From an uncultured Clostridia bacterium (lineage in GTDB: Bacteria > Bacillota > Clostridia > TANB77 > CAG-508), in the NCBI GenBank assembly GCA_944388935.1, contig CALXKK010000011.1, positions 1 to 57,365 of the forward strand: a DNA stretch of 57,365 nucleotides, read 5' to 3'. The notes beneath the pieces were generated by a model. It was not told the origin of the DNA and searched no databases. It saw only the letters and a list, made by a program, of their open reading frames with translations. Shown in pieces: positions 54,166-57,365 of the stretch. How positions within the stretch are numbered: position 1 is the first letter of the stretch; each line of letters begins with the position of its first letter. Position numbers and translations under genes: made by a program.

Positions 54166-54849
54166 TTATTTTTGGTTGATATATACGCTTGGTCCCATTG
54201 TTTTTGCAATAGCAACACTCTTAATGTATTGTCCTTTTGCAGCAGCTGGTTTTGCTTTTATAATAGCATCTATAACTGTTTTATAGTTTTCTTCTAGTTT
54301 ATCAGCTCCAAATGAAACCTTTCCAAATCCAAGGTGAATAATATTAGTTTTATCTAATCTATATTCAACTTTTCCTGATTTAATTTCTTGTATAGCTTTA
54401 GCTACATCCATAGTAACTGTTCCAGATTTTGGGTTTGGCATTAATCCTTTTGGTCCTAAAATCTTTCCTAATCTTCCTACAACACCCATCATATTAGGTG
54501 TAGCTACTATAACATCATAGTCAAACCAATTTTCTTTTTCTATTTTTGGTATTAATTCTTCTGCTCCAACAAAGTCTGCGCCAGCTTCTTCAGCTTCTTT
54601 AGCTTTATCTCCTTTTGCAAATACAAGAACTTTTAATGTTTTTCCTGTACCATTAGGAAGTACTACTGTACCTCTAACTTGTTGTTCTGCATGTTTTGAA
54701 TCAACACCTAATTTTACATGTAACTCAACTGTTTCATCAAAATTTGCTTTAGGCATTTTTTCAATTAATTCTAAAGCTTCTTTAGCATCGTATAATTTAC
54801 CTTTTTCAACAAGCTTTTCAGCTTCTTGATATTTCTTTCCTCTTTTCAT
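54166..54849 (-). CDS. rplA: Large-subunit ribosomal protein L1
   Basis: Mobile stalk protein at the tRNA exit side. 227 residues. It begins [49 protein letters not shown] in parts, [21 protein letters not shown] and the C-terminal [21 protein letters not shown] are typical. AAAGGAGGTAAAAT start. Between rplK and the L10 leader. Confidence 0.98.
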   Translation of the reverse strand: MKRGKKYQEAEKLVEKGKLYDAKEALELIEKMPKANFDETVELHVKLGVDSKHAEQQVRGTVVLPNGTGKTLKVLVFAKGDKAKEAEEAGADFVGAEELIPKIEKENWFDYDVIVATPNMMGVVGRLGKILGPKGLMPNPKSGTVTMDVAKAIQEIKSGKVEYRLDKTNIIHLGFGKVSFGADKLEENYKTVIDAIIKAKPAAAKGQYIKSVAIAKTMGPSVYINQK

Positions 54850-54898
54850 ATTTTACCTCCTTTGGTTTTAACGAATTTTCATTCTCCCAATTTTTTAA

Positions 54899-55327
54899 TT
54901 AATCTTCAACTACAACTCCCATACTACGAGCTGTTCCTTTTACCATGCTCATTGCAGCTTCTATAGATGCTGCATTTAAATCTTCCATTTTTTGTTCAGC
55001 AATAGCTTTAACTTGTTCTGTTGTCATTTTAGCTACTTTATCTTTATTAGGTTTTCCTGAACCTTTTTCTATTTTTAATGCTTTTTTAATAAGTACAGGA
55101 ACTGGTGGAACTTTTGTTATGAAAGTAAATGATTTATCTTTATAAACTGTTATAACAACTGGAATTATCATTCCTGGTTGGTTTGCAGTTCTATCATTAA
55201 ATTCTTTAACAAATTGCATAATATTAACACCACTTGAACCTAATGCTGGACCTACTGGTGGAGCTGGAGTAGCTTTACCAGCTTCTATTTGTAATTTAAT
55301 AATATTTACAACTTCTTTCTCTGCCAT
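54899..55327 (-). CDS. rplK: Large-subunit ribosomal protein L11
   Basis: Binds the GTPase-centre rRNA; target region of thiostrepton-type drugs. The start is ATG 55327 ([19 protein letters not shown]), 142 residues; AAAGGAGG lies 11 bases before, and the frame opening at 55339 is too close to it. [24 protein letters not shown] and the C-terminal [12 protein letters not shown] are diagnostic. After nusG. Confidence 0.97.
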   Translation of the reverse strand: MAEKEVVNIIKLQIEAGKATPAPPVGPALGSSGVNIMQFVKEFNDRTANQPGMIIPVVITVYKDKSFTFITKVPPVPVLIKKALKIEKGSGKPNKDKVAKMTTEQVKAIAEQKMEDLNAASIEAAMSMVKGTARSMGVVVED

Positions 55328-55348
55328 CTTACATTGCACCTCCTTTAA

Positions 55349-55879
55349 TTAAACCTTTTGTACTTGTGAAAATTCTAATTCTACTGGAGTTTCCCTTCCA
55401 AACATAGAAACTAAAACTTTTACTTTGTGTTTTTCCTTATTAATTTCTTGTACAACCCCTACAAAGTTTTCTAATGGTCCATTTAATATTTTTACAGAAT
55501 CATTAACATCATAATCAACATTAACTTCTGTTAATTCAAATCCCATCTTTCTTATTTCCTCTTCAGTAAGAGGGATAGGATCTGTTCCTGAACCAACAAA
55601 ACCTGTAACACCTCTAGTATTTCTTACAATATACCAAGATTCTTCAGTTACGATCATTTTTACTAAAACATATCCTGGGAAAACTTTTTTTAAGTTTGTT
55701 TTTCTTTTTCCATCTTTAATCTCTATTTGCTCTTCCATAGGAACAACAATATCAAAGATATAGTCTTCTAGTTCTCTATTTTTTACAGTTTTTTCAAGAT
55801 CTGTTTTTACTTTGTTTTCGTATCCTGAATAAGTATGAACAACATACCATTTAGGTTGCATTTTTTCATCTTGAGACAT
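55349..55879 (-). CDS. nusG: Transcription termination/antitermination protein NusG
   Basis: Binds RNA polymerase and links it to the ribosome through S10 or to Rho. 176 residues. The N-terminal NGN domain has PKWYVVHTYSGYENKVKTDLE and FPGYVLVKMIVTEESWYIVRNTRGVTGFVG. The C-terminal KOW has DSVKILNGPLENFVGVVQEINKEK. GGAGGCCAATT precedes the start. After secE in the classical order. Confidence 0.98.
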   Translation of the reverse strand: MSQDEKMQPKWYVVHTYSGYENKVKTDLEKTVKNRELEDYIFDIVVPMEEQIEIKDGKRKTNLKKVFPGYVLVKMIVTEESWYIVRNTRGVTGFVGSGTDPIPLTEEEIRKMGFELTEVNVDYDVNDSVKILNGPLENFVGVVQEINKEKHKVKVLVSMFGRETPVELEFSQVQKV

Positions 55880-55902
55880 AATTGGCCTCCTTGCTAAAAA
55901 TT

Positions 55903-56253
55903 TTATTCTACTGTATTTTCAGCAGCATTTAATTCATTTTCTGTAATTGCATTTTCAGATAATTCATTTTCATCAGAGCTTATAGTATTATCAGTTGTAT
56001 TTTCTACTACAATAGAATTTTGTAAGTTTTCTACACCTTTAACTTCTAATCTATTTAAAGATTCGAAAGCAAGGTCTAAAACAATTACTATAGCAGCAAC
56101 AATAAATACTATTGCTAATACTGCAACTGTACTATTAAAAAGTTCTTTTGGTGTTGGCCATTTAACTTTTTTTAATTCAGATTTATACCCTTTCCAAAAA
56201 TTTTTCTTTTTCTTATCTTCATTAGCATTTACTTTTTTCTTATCTTTGGCCAT
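55903..56253 (-). CDS. secE: Protein translocase subunit SecE, with acidic tail
   Basis: Clamps SecY in the membrane. 116 residues, longer than the 60-80 usual for Gram-positives. NFWKGYKSELKKVKWPTPKELFNSTVAVLAIV (in parts, about 19-52) is the amphipathic helix and single membrane helix. The extra part is a C-terminal tail of about 45 residues, rich in Glu, Asn and Thr (for example NTTDNTISSDENELSENAI). GGAGGAAAGAAA start. Between rpmG and nusG. Confidence 0.95.
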   Translation of the reverse strand: MAKDKKKVNANEDKKKKNFWKGYKSELKKVKWPTPKELFNSTVAVLAIVFIVAAIVIVLDLAFESLNRLEVKGVENLQNSIVVENTTDNTISSDENELSENAITENELNAAENTVE

Positions 56254-56276
56254 TTTCTTTCCTCCTTAAAAATAGC

Positions 56277-56447
56277 TTATTTGGTTTCCTTATGTTTTGT
56301 ATGTTTTTTACAGAATTTACAATACTTAGCTATTTCTAATCTTTCGGTATTATTTCTTTTGTTTTTAAAAGTTGTGTAATTTCTTCTTTTACAATCTGTG
56401 CATTCTAAGATGATCATCTCTCTTGCGCCTTTTGCTGCCACTGTCAT
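56277..56447 (-). CDS. rpmG: Large-subunit ribosomal protein L33 (zinc type)
   Basis: Small 50S protein near the tRNA exit site. The frame has 56 residues from ATG 56447 ([16 protein letters not shown]) or 54 from GTG 56441; GGAGG is three bases before the ATG and nine before the GTG, so GTG may be the real start. ECTDC and YCKFC give four zinc ligands. It ends HTKHKETK, as the family does. First gene of the secE-nusG-rplKAJL operon behind a clear promoter. Confidence 0.95.
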   Translation of the reverse strand: MTVAAKGAREMIILECTDCKRRNYTTFKNKRNNTERLEIAKYCKFCKKHTKHKETK

Positions 56448-56516
56448 ACACCTCCGTTACTAATAGTTTCTTTGAAACGATGTGAGCCATGTAATATCTC
56501 ATACATACGCTTGAAT

Positions 56517-56545
56517 ATTTTACCATGTTTTTTTAAATAAGTCAA
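56517..56545 (-). promoter_or_regulatory. Promoter of the rpmG-secE-nusG operon
   Basis: Minus-strand TTGACT (56540-56545), 17-base spacer, TAAAAT (56517-56522). A small GTTTC-AAA-GAAAC hairpin lies in the leader. Confidence 0.8.
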
Positions 56546-56562
56546 TAATAATAATGTATTTA

Positions 56563-57180
56563 TTAGACTTTTTTTGTAGTTTTTTTCTTTTTTGAAGTAT
56601 ATTTTTTATTTTTTTTGTTTTTCTTCTTTTTAACCGAAAAACCAAACTTGCCAATTTTCTTTCCTAATGGATAATATCCTCCATTTGCATAAGCTATTAA
56701 ATCACATTTAGATATGTCAAATGCACCTTTTTCATCAATATATTTTTCATCAGCATCTATAGAAAGTACTTCTGCAATAAACATATCATGTGAACCTAAA
56801 CTTACAATGTTCTTTACCTTACATTCTATGGAAACAGGACTTTCTTTTATTAGTGGACATTTAACAAATTGTGCCTTTTCTTTATGTAATTTCATTTCTT
56901 TAAATTTATCATATTTTTCACCAGATCTTACTCCGCACCAATCAGTAGCATATGCCAATTGTTTGTTAGTTAGATTAATTACAAATTCTCCCGATTCTTT
57001 AATTAAATTATATGAATATCTTATAGGTCTTATAGATATGTATACCATTGCTGGATTAGTATTTAAAATTCCTGTCCATGCAACTGTTATAATATTGCTT
57101 TTTTCCATAGTCCCATTAGATACCATAACCGCTGGTAATGGATATTCAAAAGTACCAGCTTTCCAAATTTTTCTTCCCAT
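56563..57180 (-). CDS. Flavin reductase-like FMN-binding split-barrel protein
   Basis: 205 residues. The core (about 1-175) reads as the flavin reductase-like family: YPLPAVMVSNGT near 13-24, ITVAWTGILNTNPAMVYISIRP near 31-52, SGEFVINL near 62-69, SPVSIECKVKNIVSLGSHDMFIAEVLSI near 114-141. The family binds FMN; the partner or substrate is unknown. The last 30 residues are almost all Lys, Thr and Asn (for example KKKKNKKNKKYTSKKKK), an unusual basic tail that may contact nucleic acid or membrane. GAGGAGAAAATT precedes the start. Single gene next to the 5S gene. Confidence 0.88.
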   Translation of the reverse strand: MGRKIWKAGTFEYPLPAVMVSNGTMEKSNIITVAWTGILNTNPAMVYISIRPIRYSYNLIKESGEFVINLTNKQLAYATDWCGVRSGEKYDKFKEMKLHKEKAQFVKCPLIKESPVSIECKVKNIVSLGSHDMFIAEVLSIDADEKYIDEKGAFDISKCDLIAYANGGYYPLGKKIGKFGFSVKKKKNKKNKKYTSKKKKTTKKV

Positions 57181-57220
57181 AATTTTCTCCTCTACATATT
57201 AATTTATATTATAAAAACAA

Positions 57221-57269
57221 AAAAAAGAAATTACAAATTAAACAACCTTTAATCTCTAATTTCTTTTCT
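57221..57269 (-). terminator. Terminator downstream of the 5S rRNA gene
   Basis: AAAAGAAATTA / TAATTTCTTTT arms around a 23-base loop, with TTTTTTTTGTTTTT after it on the minus strand. A second, hairpin-less T run follows the 5S end directly (57284-57290). Confidence 0.7.
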
Positions 57270-57290
57270 TATTTAAATATAAATAAAAAA

Positions 57291-57365
57291 AATCTAGCGA
57301 AAGCCTATCTTCCCAACAAGGTAACTCGTAAGTATTGTCGGCACATTAGAGCTTGACTTCTGTGT
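57291..57365 (-). rRNA. 5S ribosomal RNA, 3' part (cut by window edge)
   Basis: On the minus strand the sequence opens ACACAGAAGTCAAGCTC, the conserved loop B/C part of 5S rRNA. TGTGCCGA, a helix IV pairing (CGACAATACT with AGTTACCTTGTTGG) and GGGAAGATAGGC close to the 3' end follow. The 5' part lies beyond the window. The 3' boundary is set by the T run and is approximate. An rRNA operon probably continues outside. Confidence 0.8.

Overview
The window looks like a chromosome segment from a low-GC, spore-forming member of the Clostridia (Firmicutes). Supporting signs are the AT-rich, T/A-ending codon use, strong GGAGG ribosome-binding sites, hairpin-plus-U-tract terminators, a glmS ribozyme, an HrcA/CIRCE-type site before groES, an L10 leader, and sporulation-linked genes (bofA, a bofC-like gene, ylbJ). 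No species can be named from the sequence alone.

Layout. 1-2650: three tandem paralogous genes of unknown function with visibly higher GC than everything to their right. They have a C39-peptidase-like layout but lack the expected catalytic Cys and His, and they sit in two similar promoter-leader-gene-terminator units. 2700-8740: groES-groEL, pyrG, two small membrane-protein genes and deoD. 8815-15260: uvrC, the glmS ribozyme with glmS, a stand-alone DnaA-type AAA+ gene, and a CaCA exchanger-yaaL-bofA run. 15370-31660: the whole S10-spc-alpha ribosomal cluster on the minus strand (rpsJ to rplQ), including secY, adk, map, infA and rpoA. It has a real promoter and a roughly 240-base leader. rpmD is missing, and several intergenic gaps fold into strong hairpins on the mRNA strand.

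31800-53020: an accessory and housekeeping mosaic. It holds ldh, a membrane-anchored J-domain protein, a DUF4364 regulator, an rRNA methyltransferase with mfd, ylbJ with a 62-residue companion, pdp-rnhB-pseudopilin-like, an HtrA protease, a DUF4163/RsiV-like membrane protein, a ClpE-type ATPase with pgsA, a BofC-like protein, comEC, an SH3-NlpC/P60 hydrolase and an MTA/SAH nucleosidase. 53050-56545: the rpmG-secE-nusG-rplK-rplA-rplJ-rplL operon with an L10 leader, ending in a terminator instead of running into rpoBC. 56560-57365: a flavin reductase-like gene and the 3' part of a 5S rRNA gene cut by the window edge.

The most promising undescribed items are the three-gene pseudo-C39 family with its conserved hairpin leaders; the S10-operon leader, which contains a six-codon reading frame, a terminator-like hairpin and a competing pairing; the set of wobble-compatible intercistronic hairpins in the ribosomal cluster; and the DnaA AAA+ domain without DNA-binding or helicase-loading domains. 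All functional proposals for these are inference from sequence reading.
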